Of a DNA stretch of 36,792 nt, positions 7,925-17,371 are shown one piece after another. Made by a program: the position numbers and the translations under genes. Below the pieces are notes generated by a model, which was not told where the DNA came from, searched no databases, and worked only from the letters and a program-made list of their open reading frames with translations. Each line of letters opens with the position of its first letter. Positions within the stretch are counted from its first letter, which is position 1. Source of the stretch: Xenorhabdus eapokensis (GTDB lineage Bacteria; Pseudomonadota; Gammaproteobacteria; Enterobacterales; Enterobacteriaceae); assembly GCF_001908105.1 (NCBI RefSeq), contig NZ_MKGQ01000028.1, forward strand, positions 1 through 36,792, read 5' to 3'.

Positions 7925-9397
7925 ATGGCAAATCATCTGGATACCCCATTGCTGCGTCAACAAGCCTATATCAACGGTCAATGGATTGATGCGGAAAATA
8001 AAGCAACTTTTGCAGTGACTAATCCAGCCAATGGTGAAGTTATTGCTAATGTCAGTGATCTGGGAGCCAAAGAAACCCAGTCTGCGATTAAAGCTGCCCA
8101 AAATGCCCTTCCTGCATGGCGGTCGTTGACAGCAAAACAGCGTAGCCAAAAGCTCAGGCAATGGTTCCATCTGGTGATGGAAAATCAAACTACCTTAGCG
8201 AAAATACTGAGTACGGAACAAGGCAAATCCCACACCGAGGCAATGGGAGAAATTGCTTACGGTGCCAGTTTTATCGAATGGTTCGCGGAAGAAGGCAAAC
8301 GTGTTTACGGCGAAACCCTGCCTTCTCCCATGCCAGGCCGCCGTCTCGCTACCATCAAACAACCCATTGGTGTCGTTGCAGCGATTACACCGTGGAATTT
8401 TCCCAATGCGATGATCACCCGTAAAGTTGCGCCTGCGCTGGCTGCGGGGTGTACGGTGGTTCTGAAACCGGCTGCTGAAACGCCCCTTTCTGCACTAGCT
8501 TTAGTCGTCCTGGCAGAACAGGCGGGCATTCCGGCGGGTGTTCTCAATATCGTCACGGGAATGGATGCCAAAGCGATTGGCGAAGTGCTGACGTCCAGCT
8601 CTATCGTGCGCAAACTTTCGTTCACCGGCTCTACGCGGGTTGGCAAGTTATTAATGGCACAAAGTGCCGATACCGTGAAAAAACTCTCCCTCGAACTGGG
8701 TGGCAATGCGCCTTTTATCGTGTTTGATGATGCCGATCTTGATGCGGCGGTAGAAGGCGCAATGGCAGCGAAATTCCGTAACAGCGGGCAAACCTGCGTT
8801 TGTGCCAACCGTATTCTGGTACAGGAAAGTATTTACGCTGCGTTTGCAGAACGTTTGGCACATGCGGTGAAACAGCTTCATGTTGGGCCAGCCACTGATA
8901 GCTCATCGCAGCAAGGCCCACTGATTAATCAAGCGGCAATAGAAAAAGTACGGGAGCATATCAGTGATGCGGTTTCCAATGGCGCACGCATTCTGACGGG
9001 AGGAAAATCCCACGCGCTGGGTGGTTTGTTCTTTGAGCCAACAGTACTGACCGAGGTTACCGATTCCATGTTAGTGGCTCACGAAGAAACTTTTGGCCCT
9101 CTGGCGCCACTACTTAAATTCCGTGATGAAGATGAAGCCATCCGTATTGCCAACAACACGGAATTTGGTCTGGCGGCGTATTTCTATTCCCGCGACATTG
9201 GCCGCATTTACCGTGTCGCGGAAGCGTTGGAAAGTGGCATGGTAGGCATCAATGAAGGTTTGATCTCCAACGAAATTTCGCCATTTGGCGGTATCAAGCA
9301 ATCGGGGCTGGGGCGTGAAGGTTCACGTTACGGTATTGAGGATTATCTGGAAGTGAAATACCTCTGTTTTGGAGGGTTGGAAGCGAAAGGAGCTTAA
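7925..9397 (+). CDS. GabD-type succinate-semialdehyde dehydrogenase in the hpa operon
   Basis: A 490-residue aldehyde dehydrogenase that resembles E. coli GabD throughout: [33 protein letters not shown], the catalytic glutamate in [11 protein letters not shown], the catalytic cysteine in [11 protein letters not shown], and the C-terminal [20 protein letters not shown]. The two cysteines in TCVCANR are typical of the succinate-semialdehyde class. The expected reaction is succinic semialdehyde to succinate, with NAD or NADP. HPA breakdown ends in pyruvate and succinic semialdehyde, and in E. coli the latter is oxidised by an enzyme encoded elsewhere. Its place between hpaF and hpaH, five bases before hpaH, makes the operon self-sufficient to the TCA cycle. 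Confidence 0.9.
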   Translation: MANHLDTPLLRQQAYINGQWIDAENKATFAVTNPANGEVIANVSDLGAKETQSAIKAAQNALPAWRSLTAKQRSQKLRQWFHLVMENQTTLAKILSTEQGKSHTEAMGEIAYGASFIEWFAEEGKRVYGETLPSPMPGRRLATIKQPIGVVAAITPWNFPNAMITRKVAPALAAGCTVVLKPAAETPLSALALVVLAEQAGIPAGVLNIVTGMDAKAIGEVLTSSSIVRKLSFTGSTRVGKLLMAQSADTVKKLSLELGGNAPFIVFDDADLDAAVEGAMAAKFRNSGQTCVCANRILVQESIYAAFAERLAHAVKQLHVGPATDSSSQQGPLINQAAIEKVREHISDAVSNGARILTGGKSHALGGLFFEPTVLTEVTDSMLVAHEETFGPLAPLLKFRDEDEAIRIANNTEFGLAAYFYSRDIGRIYRVAEALESGMVGINEGLISNEISPFGGIKQSGLGREGSRYGIEDYLEVKYLCFGGLEAKGA

Positions 9398-9402
9398 CCC
9401 CT

Positions 9403-10206
9403 ATGCTACAGCAAGAGATCGTATCACGGGTCGCACACCGTTTACATCAGGCAGAGCAAAGCCGTAAGCAAATCCGACAAATCTCACTGGACTATCCAGA
9501 GATCACTATTGAGGATGCTTACGCCATTCAACGTGAATGGGTAGATTTAAAAATCAAGGAAGGCCGAATTCTCAAGGGACATAAGATTGGCCTGACATCC
9601 AAGGCCATGCAAGCCAGTTCACAGATTAATGAACCGGATTATGGTGCCCTGCTGGATGATATGTTTTTTCAAGACGGCGGTGACATTCCTTGTGAACGTT
9701 TTATTGTGCCCCGTATTGAGGTCGAACTGGCTTTTGTGCTGGCAAAACCCCTGACTGGCCCGAACTGTACGCTGTTTGATGTGTATAATTCGACAGATTA
9801 TGTTATTCCTGCACTGGAACTTATTGATGCCCGTTGCCACAACATCGATCCCGAAACACAGCGTCCACGCAAGGTATTCGATACGATTTCTGACAATGCC
9901 GCTAATGGTGGTGTGATTATTGGCGGGCGGCCGATCAAGCCAGATGAACTGGATCTGCGCTGGGTTAGTGCCCTGCTCTACCGCAATGGCGTGATTGAAG
10001 AATCCGGTGTAGCAGCCGCAGTTCTTAATCATCCCGCCAATGGTGTCGCATGGCTTGCCAATAAACTGGCATCGCATGGTATTCGACTCGAAGCAGGCCA
10101 GATTATTCTGGCTGGCTCTTTTACCCGCCCTGTTCCTGCGCGTAAAGGTGATACCTTTCATGTGGATTACGGCGTGTTAGGTTCAATTAGCTGTCACTTT
10201 GTTTAA
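9403..10206 (+). CDS. hpaH: HpaH, 2-oxo-hept-3-ene-1,7-dioate hydratase
   Basis: A 267-residue hydratase of the FAH-fold group that also contains MhpD. Family landmarks are [20 protein letters not shown] near the N terminus, [14 protein letters not shown], the metal-binding [11 protein letters not shown] (Glu pair near residues 103-105), ALELIDARC and [16 protein letters not shown]. It adds water to 2-oxohept-3-ene-1,7-dioate to give the HpaI substrate. The start follows the dehydrogenase stop by five bases, with GGAGC in the end of that gene serving as ribosome-binding site. Length and order agree with E. coli hpaH. Confidence 0.94.
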   Translation: MLQQEIVSRVAHRLHQAEQSRKQIRQISLDYPEITIEDAYAIQREWVDLKIKEGRILKGHKIGLTSKAMQASSQINEPDYGALLDDMFFQDGGDIPCERFIVPRIEVELAFVLAKPLTGPNCTLFDVYNSTDYVIPALELIDARCHNIDPETQRPRKVFDTISDNAANGGVIIGGRPIKPDELDLRWVSALLYRNGVIEESGVAAAVLNHPANGVAWLANKLASHGIRLEAGQIILAGSFTRPVPARKGDTFHVDYGVLGSISCHFV

Positions 10207-10240
10207 GTCTATTTTTGTTTAAATCTATTGAGGTAACACC

Positions 10241-11008
10241 ATGGATCAGCTAACAAATAAATTTAAACATGCCCTGAAAGCAGGGCATCCCCAAATCGGA
10301 TTATGGCTTGGGCTATGTAGTGGGTATAGCGCAGAAATACTGGCAGGAACGGGATTTGATTGGTTGTTGATTGATAGTGAACATGCTCCCAATGATATCT
10401 CCACCATTCTTGCCCAATTACAGGGAATTGCCCCTTATCCAAGCCAGCCTGTTGTTCGTCCGGCATGGAATGATCCGGTGATCGTCAAACAGTTGCTGGA
10501 TATTGGTGCACAAACGTTATTATTCCCAATGATTCAAAATGCGGCGCAAGCGCGCGAAGCGGTCAGGGCGACCCGCTATCCACCCGCAGGTATTCGTGGT
10601 GTAGGCAGTGCCCTGGCACGCGCTTCTCGCTGGAACCGCATTCCTGACTATTTGTCCCGTGCTAATGACGAAATATGTGTATTGGTGCAGGTAGAAACCC
10701 GTGAGGCCCTGCAAAACCTCTCGGAAATAGCGGCTGTCGAAGGTGTTGATGGCGTATTTATCGGCCCGGCAGATCTCAGTGCAGATATGGGACACATCGA
10801 TAACCCGCAACATCCTGAAGTTCAGGCTGCTATTGAACAAGCGATTGTTCAGATCCAATCTTCCGGCAAGGCTGCCGGCATTTTGATGACCAATGTTGAT
10901 GCAGCTAAACATTACCTCGATTTGGGTGCGCTATTTGTTGCCGTAGGGGTTGATACCATCCTGCTGACCGGAGCAGCCAACACGTTGGCAAGGCATTTCA
11001 GCAAATAA
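10241..11008 (+). CDS. hpaI: HpaI, 4-hydroxy-2-oxoheptanedioate aldolase
   Basis: A 255-residue class II (metal-dependent) pyruvate aldolase of the HpcH/HpaI family. Recognisable segments are [30 protein letters not shown] with the catalytic histidine, [49 protein letters not shown] with a metal-ligand glutamate, and [14 protein letters not shown] with a metal-ligand aspartate. It splits 2,4-dihydroxyhept-2-enedioate into pyruvate and succinic semialdehyde, the last ring-derived step. AGGTAAC provides the ribosome-binding site. The following gene, hpaX, is separated by 175 bases containing a strong hairpin. Confidence 0.95.
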   Translation: MDQLTNKFKHALKAGHPQIGLWLGLCSGYSAEILAGTGFDWLLIDSEHAPNDISTILAQLQGIAPYPSQPVVRPAWNDPVIVKQLLDIGAQTLLFPMIQNAAQAREAVRATRYPPAGIRGVGSALARASRWNRIPDYLSRANDEICVLVQVETREALQNLSEIAAVEGVDGVFIGPADLSADMGHIDNPQHPEVQAAIEQAIVQIQSSGKAAGILMTNVDAAKHYLDLGALFVAVGVDTILLTGAANTLARHFSK

Positions 11009-11044
11009 TCGACAGTAGTGTTTTGACAAAAATGATAACTCAAT

Positions 11045-11076
11045 AATGGCTGATGTTGCGTGCGACATCTGCCATT
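11045..11076 (+). other. Intercistronic hairpin between hpaI and hpaX
   Basis: AATGGCTGATGT pairs with ACATCTGCCATT across an eight-base loop, with only one T-T mismatch in a 12-base stem. No T-tract follows, so it is more likely an mRNA-stabilising or processing element, or partial attenuator, than a complete terminator. It would allow lower expression of hpaX than of the enzymes upstream. Confidence 0.5.
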
Positions 11077-11183
11077 GCAATTGAAGTTCCTGATTGCGGT
11101 GTAAACCACCACATATAGCCAATAGATTGTAACTTCCCGCCAATAAAGGAAAACCAAGCAACTCACAAATCAAGGAAACACCA

Positions 11184-12548
11184 ATGAGCATTTCACCTGA
11201 CACTGTACCAAAATCAGAAAATCCACCTCATCAACATAAAAAGCTGACCACCCAACAGCAAAGTGTCATCAATAAATTATTCCGGCGTCTGATCCTCTTT
11301 CTCTTTATTCTGTTCATTTTCTCTTTTCTGGATCGCATCAATATTGGTTTTGCGGGTTTGACGATGGGAAACGATCTCGGTTTAACATCCACCATGTTTG
11401 GTCTGGCCGCTACACTGTTTTACGCCACTTACGTCATTTTCGGCATTCCCAGCAATGTGATATTGAGCATTATGGGAGCTCGCCGCTGGATCGCTACCAT
11501 TATGGTGTTATGGGGGATCGCTTCCACCGCCACAATGTTTGCCACTGGTCCCACGAGCCTGTATATCTTGCGTATGCTGGTGGGTATTGCAGAAGCAGGC
11601 TTTTTGCCGGGTATTTTGGTTTATCTGACTTATTGGTTTCCGGTTTATTATCGCGCGCGCGCCAATGCGCTGTTTATGATCGCCATGCCCGTGACGATGG
11701 CGTTTGGTTCACTCATTTCCGGTTATATTCTGGCAATGGATGGCATCTGGAATCTGCGTGGCTGGCAATGGTTGTTTTTGCTGGAAGGATTCCCTTCTGT
11801 TTTGCTCGGTTTTGCTGTCTGGTTTTATCTGGATGATTCACCAGAAAAGGCCAAATGGTTGACTCGTGAAGATAAGCAATGCCTGCAAGAGATGATAGAA
11901 AACGATAAGACTGCTATAACGCAGCCCAGTGAGCAGATTCAACAACAAACCAGCTTATGGCGTGAGGTTTCTACCCCCATTGTATTAATGTACACCTTTG
12001 CTTATTTCTGTCTGACCAACACCTTAAGTGCTATTAATATCTGGACCCCACAGATTATGCAGAGTTTTAATCAGAGCAGCAGCCATGTAACTATTGGTAT
12101 TTTGACTGCCATTCCACAATTCTGCACGATTTTGGGCATGATTTACTGGAGCCGCCGCTCAGATCGCCTGCAAGAACGCAAAATGCACACGGCTTTGCCC
12201 TATCTGTTTGCCGCCGCAGGCTGGATTTTAACTTCATTGACTGATAACAGCATGGTGCAATTATTTGGGATTATTATGGCTTCCACCGGATCGTTTACGG
12301 CTATGGCGGTATTCTGGACAACGCCGGATCAATCGATCAGCTTGCGCGCTCGCGCAGTAGGAATTGCCGTGATCAATGCCACTGGCAATGTGGGATCTGC
12401 TGTCAGTCCTCTGCTAATCGGTTGGTTAAAAGATCAAACAGGTAATTTCAGTGCTGGACTTTATTTCGTCGCTGGATTACTGATCATCGGTGCGTTAATT
12501 GTTTTTCTGATCCCAATGAAACATGCACGGCTACAGGTAACCTCGTAA
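11184..12548 (+). CDS. hpaX: HpaX, 4-hydroxyphenylacetate permease
   Basis: A 454-residue major facilitator of the anion:cation symporter type. About 12 hydrophobic membrane segments can be counted, starting with LILFLFILFIFSFLDRINIG, where DRINIGFAG is the family signature after helix 1. Other motifs are RMLVGIAEAGFLPGILVYLT, WFPVYYRARANALF and RGWQWLFLLEGFPSVLLG. A hydrophilic N-terminal tail of about 35 residues and a central cytoplasmic loop (about 225-255) are present. Position before hpaA matches the E. coli order X-A-B-C, so import of 4-HPA (and possibly 3-HPA) is the likely role. GGAAAC lies before the ATG. Confidence 0.9.
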   Translation: MSISPDTVPKSENPPHQHKKLTTQQQSVINKLFRRLILFLFILFIFSFLDRINIGFAGLTMGNDLGLTSTMFGLAATLFYATYVIFGIPSNVILSIMGARRWIATIMVLWGIASTATMFATGPTSLYILRMLVGIAEAGFLPGILVYLTYWFPVYYRARANALFMIAMPVTMAFGSLISGYILAMDGIWNLRGWQWLFLLEGFPSVLLGFAVWFYLDDSPEKAKWLTREDKQCLQEMIENDKTAITQPSEQIQQQTSLWREVSTPIVLMYTFAYFCLTNTLSAINIWTPQIMQSFNQSSSHVTIGILTAIPQFCTILGMIYWSRRSDRLQERKMHTALPYLFAAAGWILTSLTDNSMVQLFGIIMASTGSFTAMAVFWTTPDQSISLRARAVGIAVINATGNVGSAVSPLLIGWLKDQTGNFSAGLYFVAGLLIIGALIVFLIPMKHARLQVTS

Positions 12549-12596
12549 ATAACGAGCAACATATTGATATACCTTAAAGATACAGGAGAAAAACCG

Positions 12597-13523
12597 ATGC
12601 CTGCATCCCATGCGCTCAGAGTCAACAAGTCCATCATTTCTAATATTGATATCAGCAAGGATTATGACGAAACCCAGGGATCAGATGATATTCACTATCA
12701 AACTTTTGGTCGCATGGCTGCATTTTTCGGGCGTGATATGCAGGCGCATCGCCATGATGGTTTTTTCCAACTGCATTATCTGGTGACAGGGCGGATCGAA
12801 CTGCAATTAGACGCACAACATTATTCCGTACAAGCTCCGCTGTTTATCCTGACTCCACCTTCTGTTCCTCATGCTTTTTTTACGCAGGAAGATACTGACG
12901 GTTATGTACTGACTGTTCGTCAGGATCTAATTACCCCCTTGCTCAGTTCGCTTTATCCCACCCATCGAGAACTGGTTGATATTCCGGCTATTTGTCTTTC
13001 CGTCGCGGATAAGTACGATGAATTGGAAACATTCAACCATTATTGGGCCCTGATTGGACGTGAATCTGCCAACCAATTTGCCGGACGAGAACAATCACTG
13101 GCTTTCCTGGCTCAATCTTTATTTACCTTTCTATTGCGCAGTATTCCTCTTGATGATCATCGTGCCGGTGGTGTCAGAGGAGAATTGAAATTGTTTCAGC
13201 ACTTTAACCAGTTGATTGATCAACACTATCATCAACATCTTGCCGTGCCAGAATATGCAGAAAAATTGAGAATTACGGAATCACGCCTAAAGGATATGTG
13301 CCGACGCTTTGCCAATCGACCACCCAAAAAACTGATCTTTGACCGATTACTAAGGGAAGCAAAACGGTTATTGCTGTTTAGTGATAGCCCCGTATTTGAG
13401 GTAGCGTATCAGCTTGGGTTTAAAGATCCTGCTTATTTTACCCGATTTTTTAATCGATTAGTGGGGTGCTCACCGAGTGTTTGGCGGGAGAGGAATTCAG
13501 GTGGAAATAATTATATTCAGTAA
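12597..13523 (+). CDS. hpaA: HpaA, AraC-family activator of hpaBC
   Basis: A 308-residue AraC/XylS regulator that follows E. coli HpaA (296 residues). The N-terminal cupin sensor domain includes FGRDMQAHRHDGFFQLHYL and LTPPSVPHAFF. The C-terminal double helix-turn-helix includes LRITESRLKDMCRRFANRPP and FEVAYQLGFKDPAYFTRFF. ATG 12597 is preferred because AGGAG lies eight bases before it; a TTG further upstream is unsupported. HpaA senses 4-HPA and activates hpaBC. In most relatives hpaB follows closely; here an unrelated gene and about 600 bases of AT-rich DNA intervene. Confidence 0.93.
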   Translation: MPASHALRVNKSIISNIDISKDYDETQGSDDIHYQTFGRMAAFFGRDMQAHRHDGFFQLHYLVTGRIELQLDAQHYSVQAPLFILTPPSVPHAFFTQEDTDGYVLTVRQDLITPLLSSLYPTHRELVDIPAICLSVADKYDELETFNHYWALIGRESANQFAGREQSLAFLAQSLFTFLLRSIPLDDHRAGGVRGELKLFQHFNQLIDQHYHQHLAVPEYAEKLRITESRLKDMCRRFANRPPKKLIFDRLLREAKRLLLFSDSPVFEVAYQLGFKDPAYFTRFFNRLVGCSPSVWRERNSGGNNYIQ

Positions 13524-13893
13524 CCGGTCTATTTCTGAGTTTAGGAAAGCGATAAAATATTAGTTGAAGCAACATAATTCATAAACGTTTCCTTAAATAT
13601 CATGAAGGTGGATATATTTTTAAGTTAATCAATTAAATTATTAAAAAATATCCAGATATCATCAAGCAAACGTCAATGACCACTAATGCTGTAATATGTT
13701 TGTCGCTAAAGCACTACAGGAACATATTATTAGACAACAATTAATTTCCCAATAACGATTAATTTCCAATAACTATGCCACAGAAGCTGATATCGGTCAT
13801 TACAGTGAAAAGTTACAATTGATATTTTTTTAATGGCATATTAAGACTGAGATACCACTTGAACAAATTTTCCGAAATAAAGGAGAAATAACA
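13524..13893. other. AT-rich spacer upstream of the Cys-His-Asp gene
   Basis: A 370-base spacer without a recognisable gene. It contains an AT-rich hairpin (13610-13653) and a direct repeat of about 17 bases (ATTAATTTCCCAATAAC, then ATTAATTTCCAATAAC, around 13741-13775). It ends with the ribosome-binding site AAAGGAGAAATAACA of the next gene. The composition is more AT-rich than the flanking hpa genes, consistent with inserted DNA. Confidence 0.5.
13610..13653 (+). terminator. AT-rich hairpin after hpaA
   Basis: GGATATATTTTTAA at 13610-13623 pairs with TTAAAAAATATCC at 13641-13653 with one bulge. It is a plausible weak terminator for hpaA, although it has no separate T-tract. Confidence 0.35.
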
Positions 13894-14433
13894 ATGTCAC
13901 TTCCCTATAACCTATTTTTAGCCAGAAGAGCTATTAACTACGTAAACATTCAAATCGGTATTATATCTCCAAATAAACTGCCATATCAAACAACTGAACA
14001 ACAATATGAGAGAAGAAGATGCAATTTCGAGTTATTAAATACAAGAAGAGCTATTAAAGAAAGGCTACGGCAAGTTGTTGACGAAATACCCTCTGATTCT
14101 TTTTACAGAAAATGTGCTCTGCTTTCTAACGCTGCCACTATAGAGTCTCATCTGGGAAATTGTGGAGAAAAAGCTACTCTTGCTTTTTCACATCTTAAAA
14201 TGCTGGGAGCAAGACCTATTGATCTATTTGACATTAACATTGATAACAGAAGTGAAGATGCACACACAATTGTGGTGATTGGCAGAATAACAGGACATGA
14301 AACAGATCCTAAGACATGGAACCATGAATCAGTGGTATGTGACCCATGGGACAATCAGATCTACCCAATCGGCCTTTATGACAGCAAGATCCCATTTAGG
14401 GGAGGATTAATTTTATACTATCGTTATGTATGA
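13894..14433 (+). CDS. Small Cys-His-Asp protein, putative deamidase/protease effector
   Basis: A 179-residue protein with no known hpa function. Three islands carry polar residues spaced like a papain-fold triad: LGNCGEKATLAF (C90), DAHTIVVIGR (H124) and VVCDPWDNQIYP (D150). The NCGE...HxxVVIG...CDPW arrangement recalls toxin and effector domains of the Pasteurella-toxin C3 / transglutaminase-like deamidase and cysteine-protease type; this is from memory and is not a family assignment. There is no signal peptide or membrane segment. The N-terminal 80 residues are rich in arginine and helix-prone. Its AT-rich setting between hpaA and hpaB, with its own good ribosome-binding site and terminator, indicates an insertion. 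No immunity or chaperone gene is visible beside it. Confidence 0.65.
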   Translation: MSLPYNLFLARRAINYVNIQIGIISPNKLPYQTTEQQYERRRCNFELLNTRRAIKERLRQVVDEIPSDSFYRKCALLSNAATIESHLGNCGEKATLAFSHLKMLGARPIDLFDINIDNRSEDAHTIVVIGRITGHETDPKTWNHESVVCDPWDNQIYPIGLYDSKIPFRGGLILYYRYV

Positions 14434-14483
14434 AAGTGCTCCCCCTCCCCCCTGACACAGCAAAATAATTATTACCAAAACAC

Positions 14484-14521
14484 AAAGCCGGTCACATTTA
14501 CGCAATAAATTGCCGGCTTTT
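14484..14521 (+). terminator. Rho-independent terminator
   Basis: AAAGCCGG and CCGGCTTTT form an 8-bp stem around a 22-base loop, with T residues closing it. It terminates the Cys-His-Asp gene and insulates hpaBC. Confidence 0.7.
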
Positions 14522-14673
14522 ATCGAAAAGTACCAGTAAATCCTCCAAAAGTCTCTTCAAGAAGAGCCGTTTAGTCGCTTCAATCAAACAATGAAAGAAA
14601 CATAAAATTAACACTTGTTCCCCATGTGGATAACAAACCAAAATAAGGGAACTTTTTGGAGTATGAGGTTGCT

Positions 14674-16236
14674 ATGAGACTAGAAAATTTACGTGCTGAT
14701 CATAAACGCCCATTTACCAGTAAAGAATACCTGAGTTCACTTCAGGATAGCCGCGAAATTTACATCTATGGTGAACAGGTCAAAGATGTCACAACACATC
14801 CGGCTTTCCGCAATGCGGCTGCTTCAATTGGTCAACTGTATGATGCCCTTCATGCTCCGGAAACCCACGATGGACTCTGTTGGGATACCGATACCGGAAG
14901 TGGTGGTTACACACATAAATTCTTCCGCTTCGCCACCAGCGCTGATGATATCCGCCAGCAGCGCGATGCCATTGCCGAATGGTCACGCCTGACCTACGGC
15001 TGGATGGGACGTTCACCCGATTATAAAGCCGCATTCTGCTGTTCATTGGGTGCTTATCCTGAATATTATGGACAATTCGCTGACAATGCTCGTATCTGGT
15101 ATAAGCGCATTCAGGAAAGCTGCATCTATTTCAACCATGCGATTGTTAACCCACCGATTGATCGCCATATGCCAGCCGATCAGGTCAAAGATGTTTTTAT
15201 CAAGATAGAAAAAGAGACAGATGCCGGCGTGATTGTCAGTGGCGCTAAAGTCGTCGCAACCAATTCAGCCCTGACTCACTATAATTTCATCGGTTTTGGC
15301 TCTGCACAGGTTATCGGGGATAATCCTGATTTTGCCCTTATGTTTGTTGCGCCAATGGATGCCGATGGCGTGAAATTAATTTCCCGCGCCTCTTATGAAT
15401 TGGTGGCTGGTGCTACTGGCTCCCCCTTTGATTACCCCCTTTCCAGTCGGTTTGATGAAAATGACGCCATTCTGGTGATGGATAAGGTATTAATTCCGTG
15501 GGAAAACGTGTTAATTTATCGCGATTTTGATCGAGCCCGTAATTGGGCGGTGCAAAGTGGTTTTGCGCGGCTATTCCCTATGCAAGCCTGCGTACGTCTT
15601 GCCGTTAAGCTGGATTTCATTACGGCACTGTTGCAAAAAAGCCTTGAATGCACTGGCGTGGTGGATTTTCGTGGTGTTCAGGCCGATCTGGGAGAGGTCG
15701 TTGCATGGCGCAATCTGTTCTGGTCACTGACTGATGCGATGTGGGCAGAAGCCAAGCCGTGGGAAAATGGCGCCTATCTACCCGATACCCAAGCCATTCA
15801 GACTTATCGCGTGATGGCTCCTATGGCTTATACAAAAATCAAGAATATTATTGAAAGCAATGTCACCAGTGGCTTGATTTATTTGCCATCCAGTGTACGT
15901 GACATGAATAATCCAGAGATCAATAAATATCTTGAGAAGTATGTCCGTGGCTCTAATGGTATTGACCATGTGGAACGAATCAAGATCTTGAAATTAATGT
16001 GGGATGCCATTGGCAGTGAGTTCGGTGGTCGTCATGAATTATACGAAATCAATTACGCCGGCAGTCAGGACGAAATTCGCCTGCAATGTCTGCGTCATGC
16101 CTATGGCTCCGGTAATATGAAGAAAATGACAGAATTGGTGGATCGCTGTCTTTCTGACTATGATGTGAATGGCTGGATCAGTCCCCATTTACACAATAAT
16201 TGTGATATTAACCTGTTAGATAAGCTGCTGAAATAA
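14674..16236 (+). CDS. hpaB: HpaB, 4-hydroxyphenylacetate 3-monooxygenase oxygenase subunit
   Basis: A 520-residue FADH2-using monooxygenase with the same length as E. coli HpaB. Nearly invariant stretches are DVTTHPAFRNAAASIGQLYD, DTDTGSGGYTHKFFRFA, LTYGWMGRSPDYKAAF, CIYFNHAIVNPPIDRHM, ASYELVAGATGSPFDYPLSS, YVRGSNGIDHVERIKILKLM and SEFGGRHELYEINY. It hydroxylates 4-HPA to 3,4-dihydroxyphenylacetate using flavin supplied by HpaC. ATG 14674 has GAGG at the right distance and gives the family N terminus; an in-frame TTG at 14656 is also preceded by purines but adds unmatched residues. Expression is expected to depend on HpaA. Confidence 0.95.
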   Translation: MRLENLRADHKRPFTSKEYLSSLQDSREIYIYGEQVKDVTTHPAFRNAAASIGQLYDALHAPETHDGLCWDTDTGSGGYTHKFFRFATSADDIRQQRDAIAEWSRLTYGWMGRSPDYKAAFCCSLGAYPEYYGQFADNARIWYKRIQESCIYFNHAIVNPPIDRHMPADQVKDVFIKIEKETDAGVIVSGAKVVATNSALTHYNFIGFGSAQVIGDNPDFALMFVAPMDADGVKLISRASYELVAGATGSPFDYPLSSRFDENDAILVMDKVLIPWENVLIYRDFDRARNWAVQSGFARLFPMQACVRLAVKLDFITALLQKSLECTGVVDFRGVQADLGEVVAWRNLFWSLTDAMWAEAKPWENGAYLPDTQAIQTYRVMAPMAYTKIKNIIESNVTSGLIYLPSSVRDMNNPEINKYLEKYVRGSNGIDHVERIKILKLMWDAIGSEFGGRHELYEINYAGSQDEIRLQCLRHAYGSGNMKKMTELVDRCLSDYDVNGWISPHLHNNCDINLLDKLLK

Positions 16237-16257
16237 GTCAGTAGTAGGAGGCCTATT

Positions 16258-16776
16258 ATGTCTGTAGAAAATAAACATCGCTTGCGTTTCAGGGATGCGA
16301 TGGCAAGCCTTTCTGCGGCGGTGAATATCATCACCACGGATGGTTCTGCGGGGCGCTGTGGTATGACTGCAACGGCGGTGTGCTCTGTGACAGATACGCC
16401 TCCGACTCTGATGGTATGTATTAATCGCAATAGCACCATGAATCCGGTATTTCAGGAAAATGGCCGTCTGTGTGTCAATATCCTGAATCATGAACAGGAA
16501 TTGATGGCGCGCCATTTCGCTGGTATGACGAGTGTCAGCATGGAAGAGCGCTTTAAATGGGATATCTGGAAAACTGGCATACTAGGGCAACCCTTGTTGC
16601 AAGGGACACTCGCCAATTTAGAAGGATGTATCAAACAAGTGCAGGAAGTCGGCACTCACTATGTATATCTAGTAGAAATAAAACAAATTATTGTTCGTGA
16701 AGAAGGTCATGGGCTTATTTACTTTAAGCGTGATTTTCATCCAGTGATGGATAAAAGCATGACAGTCGTTGTTTAA
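16258..16776 (+). CDS. hpaC: HpaC, flavin reductase of 4-HPA monooxygenase
   Basis: A 172-residue NAD(P)H:flavin reductase, close to the 170 residues of E. coli HpaC. Typical segments are RFRDAMASLSAAVNIITTDG, GMTATAVCSVTDTPPTLMVC (flavin-binding), RLCVNILNHEQELMARHFAG, and the C-terminal YFKRDFHPV. It delivers reduced FAD to HpaB by diffusion. It lies 21 bases after hpaB, with AGGAGG before the ATG, in a two-gene unit. Confidence 0.95.
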   Translation: MSVENKHRLRFRDAMASLSAAVNIITTDGSAGRCGMTATAVCSVTDTPPTLMVCINRNSTMNPVFQENGRLCVNILNHEQELMARHFAGMTSVSMEERFKWDIWKTGILGQPLLQGTLANLEGCIKQVQEVGTHYVYLVEIKQIIVREEGHGLIYFKRDFHPVMDKSMTVVV

Positions 16777-17371
16777 AAAAAGCACAGCAAAACAAAAATA
16801 TTCCAAACATAGCCTCCTGACATGAAGGTTTCTTAACAAAGAGCCTTCATCTCTAAATTCTTCGTGATATCTTTTAAATTGCTATTTAATAGATTTAGCG
16901 CTGAATATTAGCCGAAAATGTCAAGTTAAAAATTCTCAATCTCATTTCAAAAACCGAAATAGATAGCCAAATATAACAAAAAATTAATATATATACATTA
17001 GTGATCTATTTCGCCCTCGTTTTTATTTCACCTACCACTTTTTAATAAATAACAAACAAAAAAGGTTAAATGACAACCTAATTGAGTTGTTTGCGAGCAT
17101 AAAACCCGCTCATTAATCATTTTTGATATTAATTTAGTGAATATTCCGTCAGATCTGGTATTACTCTTTTTCGTTAGTGTGATCCATCGTTGAGAAGATA
17201 CCATACCAGTATATTAACCTCCCCGCTTCACGGTCACCTTGAGTAAATAAACAAAATCACAACCAACGCGATACATTAAGCTAAAAATATGTTAACAACA
17301 GCGAAATTATCTGAATATATTTCTATCTAAATGTATTGCTCATCTAATGATAGCTAACAGAGGCATTCACT
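16777..17371. other. Gene-free region between hpaC and dtpB
   Basis: A 595-base AT-rich stretch without any reading worth calling. It holds a weak hairpin ATGAAGG/CCTTCAT at 16822-16850, which may end the hpaBC message, and must contain the dtpB promoter. The dtpB ribosome-binding region is AGAGGCATTCACT. I recognise no operator or repeat. Confidence 0.45.
16822..16850 (+). terminator. Possible weak hpaC terminator
   Basis: ATGAAGG (16822-16828) and CCTTCAT (16844-16850) form a 7-bp stem with a 15-base loop, followed only by CTCT. Weak; it could instead be an mRNA end stabiliser. Confidence 0.3.

Noticed and set aside
13741..13775. Direct repeat ATTAATTTCC(C)AATAAC as an insertion target duplication
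   Set aside because: The copies are adjacent rather than flanking the Cys-His-Asp gene, so they do not mark insertion ends.
14663..14677. Five-codon reading (ATG AGG TTG CTA TGA) overlapping the hpaB start
   Set aside because: A leader peptide coupled to hpaB is conceivable, but such short frames occur by chance and the spacing to GGAG is too short.
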